Notes: a model not told the origin generated them from the letters alone. 64,000 nucleotides of DNA from Clavaria fumosa (GCA_951802425.1 OX637794.1:1860001-1924000), one strand, 5' to 3'. Shown: positions 43,075 through 55,019, numbered from the stretch's first letter. Translations and numbers: made by a program.

Positions 43075-45068
43075 AAATCCGGATGCGGTTTCTTGTTATT
43101 CAATGTTTTGCGGACCGGGATTCGCTCCTTTGTTGGCACAATGATTCGTTCTCCTGTGTTCGGATCGTTTAGAATGAGATCCTGGGCTCTGTGGGGATAG
43201 TCAATTGTCTGAGAGCCGGTTAGCATAAAAAATGGTCGTCCGACAAGAACCTCGCAGGGTAGCATGTCTGCCACTTGCATTTGAACATGGAACATGCATG
43301 GACCGATCTGTAAAGGGAAATTTTTGATGAGTCCGAGCGTCGGAGCGATGGTGCCATGGGATGATTCCATATGGATTACTCATTCGGAGTGCAACGGATT
43401 GCCGAGCTTTTCCCAAACATCTCGCCTCATTGCTACAATAGAGCTACCCTGGTCAAGAAGACACTCCGCTGCGATCCGGCCATCTAGAATGCCCTCTACG
43501 ATGCGGAGCGGAGCAGCATCGACTGCGACGACGAGATCGGAGGTATCCGGGGCTGTAATGTTCGTGTAAAGCGTGTCCTGTACGACGGAAGCAATGACCG
43601 GGACGCGGCGGGCGGTGACCATATCCTTCATCTTTTTGCGGACGTCTCCGGAAATGGCAAGTAATTCGCGGGGTGTCACATGGACCGGAATGTCGAGTGC
43701 GCGATCGAAAACTTGTTGAACTGTTACCGGATTTTCTATCGGAGCTTGGTAATGATACTGGATGTCGGATCGTTCGATTCTTTCCGGCTTCGATGGGCGC
43801 ATGACCGGAGGCGAGGTAATGACAACGGCGGGCGGAGGAGGTAACCTAGATGGCTGTGGATCGTTATTTCGGGGTACGGGCGCTTTCCTTTTGCTCTTGT
43901 CTATTTTCTTTGCCACATCGTTTGCAAAGGTGCGAGCCATATTTTCCAGGGCGATCCTCTCGCCATCTTCTTCTTCCGAATCGTCTTCTGTATCCGGGGG
44001 ATTTACGAATGATCTGGTCGGCTGTGCTTCAAATACCGCGGTAGTCGCCGGTTGCGTGTTCTGGGATTGGTAAGTAGCGTAGTACTTGTCAAAGCGCTCG
44101 GATAAGTTATTTCCTATGATAGTCCCGGACAAGTATCGTCCGGAGGGGAGGCAAATCCTGCCTTCGGTGTTCCATATACATTTACCGGACTTGATGTATT
44201 CGAGAGCTTTCGGACAAGTACTAACGAAATGACCCAGTTCCGAACAGAAGTTACACGTCTGATTTGTAAGGGAATTCGTGGTCCGAGGGGCAGAACGTTT
44301 TGCTGGTTCGAGGGACTGAGCTGATAGAATTGATTCCAGGCAAGCCATTGTAGAAGCAAATGTCGCCAAGGCCGTGGACATGTCGAGTTCTTCCTTTTTG
44401 ACCACTGGTTTTGGTTCCCTCCCAGGGGTTGCGGATGCAAAGCGGATAGGTCCGGAGAATTGATCGGTTGTTACGGAGTGCGGGGACGTTGAGGAGAGTA
44501 GAAATTCGGCTGCGGCGTGAACCTCATTCATCGGGTATGGGTCCTCCGGATGGTGATTAGGTAGTATAATCGTGAGCCGGCTCTCGATCCGGCGCCCAGC
44601 ATGATCCCCAAATCCGAGGATGTAAAGCCAGTTTCTGTCATTTGTGGACATACGTTGGGAGGTGATCAAGTGTGAAGTGATTTGGAGAAAGTCCCGGTAA
44701 TATTCTCCGTGTTCTGCACGTGTGTAAACCCCTTTTTGGGCCAAGTCTGATATGAAACGGTCCAAATCAGTGACAGAAAACAAACGACTGCCATCGGAGC
44801 CTGGATAAAGGCGTCGGACAGCCGCTTTGAAGGTTTCCCAGGTCCATACCGGGTCCAGGGCTGGTGTGAGGGTCTCCCAGAGGAGACATGTGTCTGTGTC
44901 GAGGTAGTGCTTTGCGTACCGAATTAAATCGGCTTCCGGAACGTCTGGATTAATGCCGGTGAGTACGATGTCGATGTCCTCGAAATACCGGTTGAGATGG
45001 GTTGGTACTCCGTCAAAGGCGGGGGCCCTGTGAGCGCCACAGAGCGGATATCTCGGTTGGTTGGCCAT
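43071..45068 (-). pseudogene. Element A gag and protease
   Basis: Starts MANQPRYPLCGAHRAP at 45068 and parallels B gag: CNFCSELGHFVSTC knuckle, protease ECLLDQGSSIVAMRRDVW. A TGA at the codon equivalent to Asn in NPLHSENVIHM of B (near 43379) splits it, leaving the last 100 codons (43370-43071) in a separate piece. Confidence 0.88.
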
Positions 45069-45435
45069 TGGTATTGCTGCATGAGGAAGTTCTTGTACAG
45101 CGTCGAGAGGATTCTGTGGTTCGTCAGTTGGAAATTGTAAGGTGTTCAGTTCGAGGGGTAGTGGTGTGAGCGGTGAGTGTGGTTCTTCGAAGATCTGTGG
45201 TAATGAGGTAACCGGGGTGGCGAAGCTCGTGTGGGAGTAAACAATGGATGAAATACTGGGAATGTCCGATGGAAGAAAGTGGGAAGTTTCAATTACTTCT
45301 CCAGGAGGTTCGGAGTGCGGTGGTTCTGTGATTCGATCCGGGTTTCGACTTCTCAGACATTCGGAGCGTCGAGGTTGGAAAGTGGAGGAGCCTCTGGGAA
45401 TCCTTGAAGGCTGTAGTGAAGACGTTGTTACGACC

Positions 45436-45453
45436 CCCTCACGGTGGGCTCCA
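45436..45453 (-). other. Primer-binding site of element A
   Basis: Minus strand TGGAGCCCACCGTGAGGG, 4 bases inside the 5' LTR, one substitution away from the B site in its first 16 bases. The stretch 45069-45435 is an untranslated leader without a conserved frame. Confidence 0.65.
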
Positions 45454-45457
45454 AAAT

Positions 45458-46364
45458 TGTAGTAGGCTGTACAGGTGTTGGCTGCAAATAGATGTTCGCG
45501 GCCGGGTTCTTCAGGGGGTCTTATTACACAACAGGTACACTAGACAGAACCTTGGAGGATGTGGAGGTTGAGTGCAAAAGGTTCAGAGAGTGAAAATATA
45601 CGTTGTCCGGAGTATCCGGTATCGGATCCGATAGAGTCCGATGTTTGGATCAAAGGTTCGAGGGGCCGGCGACGACGAAGGCCAGCGGATCAATAGGTAC
45701 GACGAAAGGTGAGCTTGCTAAAAATCACAGCACGATGTGGGCGTTCAAAAAGCTGGATTTCTGTATAGTCCAGTACATACTTAAGTACATTTTTCTAAGT
45801 ACAGCATACCCGATTCTACGGAAATCTCCGGAAGCTATAGAAGGCAGTGCGATATCGTACAAGGGGTCATATAGGGGTCTTTAATTTGTAAAGGAGTCAT
45901 GCAGTTCGGAGGAATGAAGTGTCCGATGATCGGTGTACATCCGGACCACTCGTAAAATCAAGGAGAGTGAGACTGGTACAGCAAAGGGGTACTAGGAACA
46001 ATGGACAAGGCACTGCAAAGGGTTTGAAACGTTTCAATGATCGGATGGTTGAAAGGGATCACAATATGAAATTTACAGCATGTATATGAAATAGAGGAAT
46101 GGGAATGGAATAGTGAGTATGTCGAGCGCTGACCATGCTGGAGTGATGAAATAGAGGGGTGTAGGCAGTATGTGTGACCTGCGGGCTGTGATCTTCACGG
46201 GGAGTTGGAGACCGGAGAGTCCGATGTCGGATAAGTATCGGTTGTTATCGGACGGTGTCGGATTGTTATCGGATCGTATCGGACGCGATTGCTTTGGATC
46301 CTGAAATATCCAGATGATCAGTATCTGTCATGTTTCTATGTTTAAACCGCATATTATCCTTACA
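45458..46364 (-). repeat. 5' LTR of element A
   Basis: 907 bases, about ten differences from 25331-26237, nearly all C/T or G/A changes (for example GTTCGCGG against GTTCGTGG). Ends at the TCGG target duplication. Confidence 0.9.
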
Positions 46365-46368
46365 TCGG

Positions 46369-48110
46369 GGTCGTAATGCCGGAGGATGGGAGCTTCGGTA
46401 AAGGCTTGTTTGAGGATATCGAAGACTTCTTGGCATCGTGGGCTCCACTTCCAAGGCGTATCCTTGCAGAGGAGTCGTGTAAGTGGAATGACGATGCCGG
46501 AATAGTTATCTATGAATCTTCGATAGAAATTAGCAAAGCCTAAAAAGCTCTGAAGGTTGCGGATCTTCGTGGGTACGGGCCAACTTAGAATGGCCTGTAT
46601 CTTTGAAGGATCCATGGCAATTCCGTCAAGGGACACTATAACTCCAAGGTATTCAACCGTCGTGGTGTGGAAATCACACTTCTCAGGTTGCGCGTGTAAG
46701 TCTGCCTTGCGTAGACGTTGTAGGACCTCTCGGACGTGGTCGCGATGCTGTTCGAGGTTGTCCGAGTAGATTAAGATGTTGTTGAGGTAGACTACTACGT
46801 TGATGTCGACCAGATCGTGAAAGATATCGTTCATAAGGTGCTGAAAGGTCGCGGGTGCGTTCGTGAGTCCAAACGGCATGACAAGATATTCGAACGCACC
46901 ATAGCAAGTGCGGAACGCAGTTTTCCACTCGTCTCCTTCAGCTATCCTCACCTTGTTATACCCAACACGGAGGTTGATCTTTGAGTAGATTTTGGCCAAG
47001 CGTAATTGGTCGACGAGGGTCTCAATTCGAGGAATGGGATAGCGATTTTTGCGGGTGATCTTGTTGAGACCTCGATAGTCGACACAGAGGCGAAGGCTTC
47101 CATCTTTCTTCTTCGCAAAGAGTACCGGTGCACCTGCGGGGGATTTCGACGGCCGAATGAAGCCTTTGTCCAACATGTCATCCAAATAATCCTTTAACGT
47201 CTTTAACTCCACTTCTGACATGTTGTGCAGCTTCCTGTGAGGAGGTGTTTCGCCTTCCTCAAGTTCAATTCGGTGGTCATAGTCGTGGTGCGGAGGTAAT
47301 TCCCAGGCTAGATCTTCAGAAAAGACGTCCAGGAAGTCGTGATACTCGTGCAGGACTGTTTCTTCGGGTTTCGGAGGGGGTTGAGTGGTCGTGGAACTCG
47401 CGAGTATGGATTCGTCGTCGTAGGGGTTGCTCGTGGGTTGGAAGTATAGGAGACCTATAAATTCTCCTTGTTGTTCCAATCGACGAAGCGTGGTGGCCTT
47501 GACCAATTGAACTCGCGGGGGTTTAGAGGGTTTTGGTGTCGAGTTCGCGAGGTCAGGGGAAGGTTTACTCGGGGGTTTCGCGTCCAGAAGAGTGAGAGGG
47601 ATAGTTGCGGAGCGGGCTGTCTGTCCGAAACTAAAAGTGAGGTTGGTCCAATCGATCCTAGGGTTCCAGGTTTGCAACCAATCGAGCCCTAGAACCACAG
47701 GAGTGAGAGGATGAGTTTTAGTGACGAGGAACTTAATGGATTGGATAGTATCGTCGGGGAATTTCGTATTAGCATGGAGGAAGTGGGTTATATTGGAGCT
47801 GGAGGAACTTCCGTCGAAGTATTGAAGTGGTAGAGGTTGCAGAAGTGGCATTAAGAGGTTTGGACAGGAGTTCGCAAGGGTGAAATCGATGAAATTCATT
47901 GATGCGCCACAATCAACAAGAGTATTTAAGGGAATCGAGCTGAAATCTGGTATTTGTGTCTTTATGAGGAAGCATTGGGAAGACTGGGAAGCAATGGGAG
48001 TATTAGAAAGGTCGCGAGGAAATTGAGGGGAAGAGGAACTAGTCGCGGCCCGCGCGAGTATGGGGGTTGGGTCGTCGTGACTCAGAGTTCCCCCAGAAGC
48101 TCCTGAGTCG
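46369..48110 (-). pseudogene. Element C pol, first part: protease and reverse transcriptase with lost catalytic Asp
   Basis: Overlaps the end of gag in the -1 frame and runs open to the A insertion. Protease: LNTLVDCGASMNFIDF. RT: LPPHHDYDHRIELEEGETPP, GFIRPSKSPAGAPVLFAKKK, LRLCVDYRGLNKIT. Motif A reads YSKINLRVGYN, where YSKIDLR is the rule; motif C reads VVYLNNILIYSDN, where YLDD is the rule. The three Asn codons (AAC; plus 46973-46975, 46781-46783, 46778-46780) each differ from Asp GAC by G to A within a former CpG. Reverse transcription by this copy would therefore be impossible. Other motifs (MPFGLTNAPATFQHLMNDIF, FLGFANFYRRFI) are normal. Confidence 0.85.
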
Positions 48111-50085
48111 CTTCCTCGTTTAACTCTTCATGTGGGTCATCCACATCTTTTTCCACTTCTTCCTCAACTTCGTATTCTTCCTGTAATTCTTCCTCTCCTT
48201 CCTCTAGCGTGAAGACGGCTCGTCTGGCTACTCGTCGATTGGGGCAAGCAGCGCTGTAGTGTCCGGGCTTTCCACATCTCATACAGAGATTTCCCTGACG
48301 ACGACGTTCTCATTCCTCATCGCTAAGGGGAACGTAGGGCGAGTTCGGATTCGGATTCGGCTGGCGAGGCGGATTGGCGGGTCGCGGTGAAGTTGCGGGG
48401 TTCCCTGCGGCTGGTCGGGGTGTCATAGGATTATTTCCAGCGGCGGGGTAAGGTCGCGACGTTGCTTGGTAATTGCGATTTCCGCCTTGTTGAGCCAAAG
48501 GGCGATTTCCGCCTTGTTGAACAGGGGGACGAGGAGTAGGAGGGTTAGCGCGGAATTGAGTTCGGCGGGTCTCACTCTCATACTCCCAGTGCCTCTGGTC
48601 AATTTGCATTGCCAAATCGCAAAGTTCTTGATACGTCGTGGGTCGCAGAATGACTTTCATGGCCTCTTTGATGCATGTGGACATCGAGTGATAGAGTTCG
48701 GATTGTAGGGCGGCCGAGTTCCAGTTGGATTCGAAAGCGAAGGACTCGAAACGGATGATGTGGTTCGAAAACCGTTCGTTTTCGCCCATCTGCAACAAGC
48801 AAAGGTTCTGGTCGGCTTCAATCTGCGTGTTGACCACTCCAAACATCCCTCCAAACTCGCGGATGAATCCTTCCCAGGAATGTAGAGCCGGGTGTTCGGC
48901 ATTGAATTGAAGGAGGGAGGTGTAGTGGCTCTGCGCGGTGTCCGTGAGGTAAGAGGCGGCGAAAGTAACCCTCTCGTGATCTCCTTGGAAGGTTATGGGC
49001 TTGGCAAAGAAAGTCATTAGGCATTCCGTGATGAAAGGTTTCCACTTGCGTCGGTCACGACCATTGAATGGTTCGGGACGTCTGGTGTCGAGCTTGGATT
49101 CTCGAGCGAAGGCGTCTCAGGCCGATGGTCCTTTGGAGGGAGGGGCCTGGTAATAGTAATGGTGGTGGTGGGTACCAGGGGCCTCATCTCGAAGCGTGGC
49201 GGCGGGGTGTGGAGGCATAGGGGGGACCGGAGGGACCTGCGGGGCTTCAGCCTGTGACAGAGGGCGAGATGCTGGTCGCGTCTCCATCTGGGGTATTGGT
49301 TGCGCTTCCGGTTGTGGAATACAGAAGGGCTCGACTGGAATCTCAAGGCGAGGGGCAGGTTGAAGCGTTGCTTCGGTCCCTATAGGGTCGCGAGGGAGCG
49401 CCCTACTCGGAGTAGTGGCTGGCTGCGTCCACGTAGGCCAGCTGCTGCGAGGGGCAGTGTACCTAGGGATCCTGGAGACAATGGTGGGTCGCTCGTCGGG
49501 CGCGGCAGGGTTGGCAAAGTTCTGCAGGGATTGTGCCGCGACTTGGAAAAGTGGGGCCATGTCTCGGGGTCCTCTTGTAGGCTGGGCGACTCTCAGAGGT
49601 CGCGAGGGAGTATCCAGGTCGGGGGGAGACAGGGCTCCTCGGTCGGTAGTGCCTGGATATTGGCGTTGACTCTCATAGAGTTGGTTCTGTGGGTTAGCTC
49701 AGAATCTATCCGTTAATCATACCAATGCCTCGTAGAGATTTGTTGTCTCAATGAGATACGCTAATTCTTCATCGAGAGTTCCCGTTTCGTATTGGCAGCG
49801 AGTATTGTTGAGAATTTGGTAAGTACGGTGGCGAGGGCGGTCGAAGCGCGGGTAGCCGAATTGCTCCACGAGGGTCTCGGCTTCTTCGTGCGGGGACGAG
49901 GCGTGGCTAGGTGCGATGTGGGCGGGCTCTTCAGGCTGTGATTGAACGACGGACGTGGGTCGTTCTTGTACGGTGGTAGGTGGCTCGCGAGTAGTCTCCA
50001 AGATCATTGGAGTGATCGCGCGGCTACCTGTGCGTGTTTGGAAGTGATGAGTGGTTGGTTGGGGAGGAGTGTGACTGGAAGACAT
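48082..50085 (-). pseudogene. Element C gag
   Basis: Begins MSSSHTPPQPTTHHF at 50085. A GTATGA to CCACAG intron-like gap near 49735-49690 joins it to a Pro-rich segment. The retrotransposon gag domain (PEPFNGRDRRKWKPFITECL, FAKPITFQGDHERVTFAASY, HSWEGFIREFGGMFG) spans 49080-48560. The knuckle CMRCGKPGHYSAACPNRR lies near 48280, and a Glu-rich tail ends at TGA 48082. In-frame TGA codons near 49095 (after GPSA) and 48305 (after SDEE) sit where Arg CGA fits. Confidence 0.8.
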
Positions 50086-50141
50086 AATGGTTTGTGTTAT
50101 CCGGGTGTTGAGTGGTGGGGCGAGGGGGAGACTTGATATTA

Positions 50142-51628
50142 TGTTAGGGCCTGTCCCATCTTGATAGTAGTGCCAGAGATCGACTTGTTGGTGACCTATG
50201 CTGGAAACTCGCTAAGACCAATCAACTGTTGAGCACAGTCGAGAATGCTCGGTCCCGGTAGGTCGTGAAGACATCTGAGAAGATGTAAGAGCAAAGAAAG
50301 ACAAGTATAGAGGAGGAAGACGTCGTTGGGAAGGTCGCGAAGTCAGTAGACGAAGCGTAAAGCAGGAAATTGATGAGGAGGGGGGAAATGAGTGACGCTG
50401 AGAGGGTCGCGAAGTCGACCGATGAAACGTGAAGAAAGGAATAGACGAGGTGGGGGAAAGTGATAATGCTGAGAAAGTCGTGAGGTCGACCGATGAAGCG
50501 TAGAGAAGAAAAAAGACAAGGTGAAAGAAATAGAGAATGTTGGAAGGATCGTGGTGGTCGCGACGGTGTTGAGAAATGTGTCGGTGAAGGCGATGACTTC
50601 GCCAACCGACAGGTGAACCTGTAGGGTTCCAAGATCAGTACCAAGATGAATAATAGAGAATACTTAGATCGCGTGAGTTGTAGGAGCGCAGAGGGCAAGT
50701 TAGAACAGAATAGAGTGTGTCTTGGCGATCTTGTGGTCACCAAGAGAGACAAGACCTATCAATCGCAGTGGTTCCAAGCTCAAAGGGCGTACTAGCCTCA
50801 AGCTTAAACCAATGTGCGTCAATATCAAGTCTGGAGTACCATAAGTACATGCGAGACCTTATATATGTACGTACAGAGAGGATAACGAAAAAGGGAAAGT
50901 ACAGAGGTCGCCAGGTGACAAGACTATAGTAGTACAGGGTATGTTTAGTCGTAAAGTGACTAGGCGCATGTTCTACTAAGGTCGCGAGGGGTTAGGTATG
51001 CATAGGTAAGGTCGCGAAGATGACCTGTCATGGGTCGCAACCTAGTTAAATAAGTATATACGTCGCTATAACTACGGAGGGATTCTTGGATCATAAGTAA
51101 CGTAATTATAGACGACTGAGGAGAAGAAGGGACGCATATTTGAAGTGTTCATACAGCTGACCGTTGGTGGCACGTTTGAGTGTTAAGGTCGCGAGATCAT
51201 AAGAGCGATCACGTGGGTGACGCTAGTGATGCAGGTGACCTATGGGTGGGTAGTCACGTGAGTAACGCTGGTAACGCAAGTAATGGTCGTAACGCTGGTA
51301 ATGTATTGGCGCTGGCAGTGGTAGTGCCGGGGGTGCCGCGCGGCAAGTCACGTGCTGGTGGAAGTAGACGCGTATCGGTGTGTCGCGCGTAGAATTGGTG
51401 GGTCCGGGTGAAGTATGCGTGTAGTGTGAAGTAATAGGAAGTGTCGCGAGTACAGCATGGTGGTCGCGAGTGTCGTGTGAGCGCAGGGGAGGTTGGAGAG
51501 GCTTCCGGAAGGAGACAACGGGTCCCAGAAGTGTGTAGAGGGACTCGTGAGGTTGTAGAGGGTCGTCGGGAAGCTCGTGGATGTGGGTGAAGTCGACTTG
51601 GGCAAGGAAAAATGAATGGGTCCTGACA
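50142..51628 (-). repeat. 5' LTR of element C
   Basis: 1487 bases, TGTTAGGGCC to GGGTCCTGACA on the plus strand. The leader on the minus strand begins TAATATCAAGTCTCC, without the usual TGG, so the primer is not an obvious full-length tRNA 3' end. Confidence 0.9.
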
Positions 51629-51817
51629 GAATGCTTCGGCACTTGCTGGTGTTCCCACGCTCGGACCCTCGGATCACGTGATGCGCCCAGGCCCAGGTCA
51701 TGTGATCTTACATGATTACATAATCCAACACAGCCACAGGTCATGTGACCTTCCAACAACCCTCCCCAGTTTCTCCACAACTGCACTTTGGGATGGCTTA
51801 CATAAGCGATCCTAACA
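51629..51817 (-). repeat. Partial 3' LTR of element D
   Basis: Matches 58922-59106 (GCTTCGGCACTTGCTGG to GCGATCCTAACA). It is followed by TCACCCCCCTCTT, complement of the PPT. The outer part is missing where element C begins. Confidence 0.9.
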
Positions 51818-51828
51818 TCACCCCCCTC

Positions 51829-53010
51829 TTAAGGCTGGGCGTCCTGACCAGCTAGCTTGGCCTTGTCAGGGTGAGCAAGGAAGAAGTCCCGGAGAAGCAG
51901 TGCCACATTGGTGAGGTTCTGTCATGGCTCCCAAGTGTTCTCCTCTACAGGGTATCCCAACCACTTCACCAGGTATCTCACTCCATGCCCCACCTTCTTA
52001 ACATCAAGGATCGCCTCCACATCATACTCCAGGTGGTCATCATCGATCGTAGGGGGTGGAGGGGGAGGCAGGTTCTGAGAAGGGAAGGAAGGGAGATGGT
52101 ATGGTGTCAACAGCAACTCATTGAAGACCTGATGGATGCGCCAGGCCTGAGGGAGCTTGAGGTGATACCCTGCTGGCCCCACCTTCTCCTCAATGGCAAA
52201 GGGCCCTGCTCATTTATGGTCAAGCTTCTTTGAGGGCCAGTCCATTTTCAGGTTCCGGGTGTCTAACCAGACCAGGTCTCCTGTAGAGTACTCACGGCTC
52301 GGACACTTCCCAACATCATAGCTCCTCTTCATTGCAGCTGCTGCTTTTTCCATCGCTTCCTTGGCTGCTCTTCGGGACTCCGTGAGCTTAGCCATCCACT
52401 CATCTGCAGCAGGGTTTACCTCCAAGGGTGGGCGGAGCCCCCCATTCCATGGGTGCCGGCCATAGTCAAGGAAGAAAGGCGTCTGTCCTGTTGCGGAGTG
52501 CTCACGATTGTTAAGAGCAAACTCAGCAGTCGACAACCACTTGGCCCAATCATCCTGGAGGTGGTCCACATAGGCCCAGAGATAGATCTCCATCTCCTGG
52601 TTCACCCGTTCTGTCTGTCCATCAGTCTGTGGATGGAAGGCAGTACTTGGATTTGCCTTTACCCGGATCATGGAGTAGAACTCCTTCATAAAGTGGGACA
52701 CAAACTGGGACCCCCGGTCACTCACAACCTTGTGAGGGACTCCATGGTCACGAAACACTTGATCCCAGAGGAGACGCGCTGCTCCATGTCCTGTGAGGTC
52801 GAGCCCAATCGCTTTGAGCAGTGTCCATTTTGTGAACTTTTTGACAATGACAAGGATGGCATTATGTCCATGGGAGAGGGGGAGGGGACCAACTATGTCC
52901 CATGAGATCACCGACCAGGGACCATCAGGAACTGGATGGGGGTGCAGTGGGGCAGCACACTTGGTATGGTCAGGCTTCGTCCACTGGCATGTCTCACACC
53001 CCTGGGCATA
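51829..53010 (-). pseudogene. Element D pol, integrase core and chromodomain
   Basis: Minus strand after the insertion: YAQGCETCQWTK (zinc ligand cysteines), DGPWSVISWDIVGPLPLS (core Asp), VVSDRGSQFVSHFM (core Asp), QTDGQTERVNQEM (core Glu). Then the basic tail LVWLDTRNLKMDWPSKKLD, PAGYHLKLPQAWRIHQVFNE, and chromodomain YLVKWLGYPVEENTWEP. A TGA follows at the position of a likely Arg; the reading ends at TAA 51829. Confidence 0.85.
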
Positions 53011-55014
53011 TGTTAGGATATTGTATGCTTACCTTCTCATGTCTAGGCTTCCTCCTTGTCCAGGGCCCTCCAGTTATGCGTCTCATTAGCCTAATATGCC
53101 TACTGCCCTATCCACACACGCCTATGTACCAATAGTTATGGAAACCACTTTTGATTTGGTGTTTAAAGTAAAAGTACTGGGAATCTACACTCAGAGAGAG
53201 ATGAGGCTCTACAGCGAGAACTAAGAATCGCACAGAGATGCGGTTAATACTGTTCAATTTCCATTCACTGATAACCCTTATTCCAAGAGTTGCAAAAGGA
53301 AACAACAGTTTTTCATTCCTTAAAACTAAGAAACATTGCTCTGGGCCTCATCTGAGTAGACATCGAAATAACACCAAGGGAGATAGGAAATATGAAATTC
53401 TGAACGGACAGAAATGTCGGCAGGGTTCGTAAGGTCATATGCGCGAGTTTACGAGAGGTGCAGAGCTTTTGCGGCTAGGCTACAAGGTCGCGAACTCACT
53501 GGTGCGAGTTTGGCACCATTCTGGTGTTGTGGGGCCAGGTGATTGTGATCGGGGCCTCGATCGGGCGATCGGAACCCAGAAAGGTGATAACATTCCCACA
53601 GTGACCAAGTTGGGGCGTGGGAAGCGGTTGGCACTGATGCCATCACCGCCCACTTTGCCTAATTAGGAGTACTCCTCCCAGGTGAAGGATGCACACTTCG
53701 CGACCTTTGTCCATTGGATGCGCAGTCCTCCCTTTGTCCTATCTTGGCCTGGAAACTTGGCTAAGCTCAACTAGGACTAGAATAGGGTCTAGTAGAGCAT
53801 GAGTCATGTTCTATTAGTAATTCTGTGCTATTGCAGAATGAGACAGATAAGACTAGATGAGGTGAGAACGAGATAAGGTCGCGATTGGGGTCTAGAAGTG
53901 TCCAGAAAGCCGCGGAAATGATCGGGAGAGACTGCGGGGTGTTTCCCCGCATTCTCCTGGCGTTAGATCGCCGATATTGAGTCAGTATGACTCAATATGA
54001 TTATTTTTAGATAAGCTGGAATGTTCGAGACGAAATATCTCAACGAGGAGATAAGATAAAATTATGATCTTACCTGATATGTAAAGCCACTGAATTCACC
54101 TTAATTTAGAGTCCTTAAACGGTATGTTAGGATTACTACTTAAGGAGCCATGTTGTATTCTTCCGAATGTAGTAGGTACACGAATTTGAGTATAAATAGC
54201 CGACGGAACTTCGCGTTCCAGGCATCTTTACCTACCCATACATCGATTACACTATCCTCTAAGAGGACTAAGTCTGAGTCTAGCTCCCCATAGAGCTAAG
54301 GACATATTTAGCTAAACTAAGGACAGGGTCTAGTTAAGCTAAATGTAGTGTCTACCGACTAAGGACTTAGTCTAGTCAAATGATCTGGGTACCCAAAGGT
54401 ACCCAGGCTTCGAACGAGCCGCCCTGTGCCGGCTCCCCTCGGCGCGGTAAGTATTGAACGAGATATGAATATTTTGGTATAGGGTACAAGGTACTCTACT
54501 GTACAATGTATCAATGTATTCATCAGAGTAAGTAGTGAATAACTAGCCAAGTATTCAGAATTGAGAGAAGGTTTATAGAGCTAGAATGGTCTACAAAGCC
54601 AGGAGAGTCTCATGAACTCTTTAGCTTAATTCTCCCTTCACTGGTTAGCTAGTTATTTACCATTCTATTTTTGACCTATCTATGTTGATTTGGCTTAAGT
54701 GTACAATACCTATGGAGTGGTCAGTCATTGAGCCATAGTATCAGCCTGTGGAGTGATACTAGGTTGAGGCAGACTATGGGGGATCAATGGCTAAGCCCAT
54801 GGGATGTTGTGACTTAGGTTACTAATAATAATAATATCTGCCCAAAGCAATGCCTTGCTAGCAGTGTTGGTTCCAATACTGTTAGCAGGAAGGTATGGAA
54901 CTGGAGGATCTACTAGTCCTGTAGACCAACTGCATGAGGAATTGAGGACCTGTCTGAGTCATTATGACTCTCAGTGACTCATTTCTGACTGCACCCAGTA
55001 CCAGAACCATAACA
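53011..55014 (+). mobile_element. Solo-LTR-like insertion of 2.0 kb with GCATA target duplication
   Basis: Starts TGTTAGGATATTG, ends CAGAACCATAACA, and is flanked by GCATA at 53006-53010 and 55015-55019. Removing it and one GCATA restores the integrase reading across DADWYA and QGCETC. TATAAATA at 54191 suggests plus-strand orientation. It contains the inverted repeat TTGAGTCAGTATGACTCAA near 53976 and no coding frame of note. The size is large for one LTR, and TGTTAGGATTACT at 54125 hints at a second LTR nested inside. Confidence 0.8.
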
Positions 55015-55019
55015 GCATA

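Larger units (their letters stand above)
25331..46364 (-). mobile_element. Ty3-type element A, split by element B and a hAT-like insertion
   Basis: 907-bp LTRs at 25331-26237 and 45458-46364 bound it. Minus-strand order: 5' LTR, PBS (45453-45436), gag-protease, RT, RNase H, integrase, then a convergent antisense gene and 3' LTR. The 4-bp duplication TCGG (25327-25330 and 46365-46368) marks insertion into the element C pol just upstream of RNase H. The LTRs differ at roughly ten positions, mostly transitions. gag and pol have stops and frame breaks, so the element is dead. Element B occupies 30563-40462. Confidence 0.9.
19671..51628 (-). mobile_element. Ty3 chromovirus element C, split by element A
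   Basis: LTRs at 19671-21130 and 50142-51628 bound the element. In minus-strand order it has gag (50085-48082), protease and reverse transcriptase (48110-46369), the inserted element A (46364-25331), RNase H, integrase and chromodomain (25330-23385), an oppositely oriented accessory gene (21311-23286), a PPT and the 3' LTR. Without A it is about 10.9 kb. Its flanking 5-mers (TGCAG left, GAATG right) do not match, so no target duplication is visible. The right flank lies inside an LTR of element D. Confidence 0.85.

Noticed and set aside
53976..53998. Inverted repeat TTGAGTCAGTATGACTCAA as a transcription terminator
   Set aside because: It lies inside a solo-LTR-like insertion in a eukaryote; a bacterial-style terminator makes no sense here.
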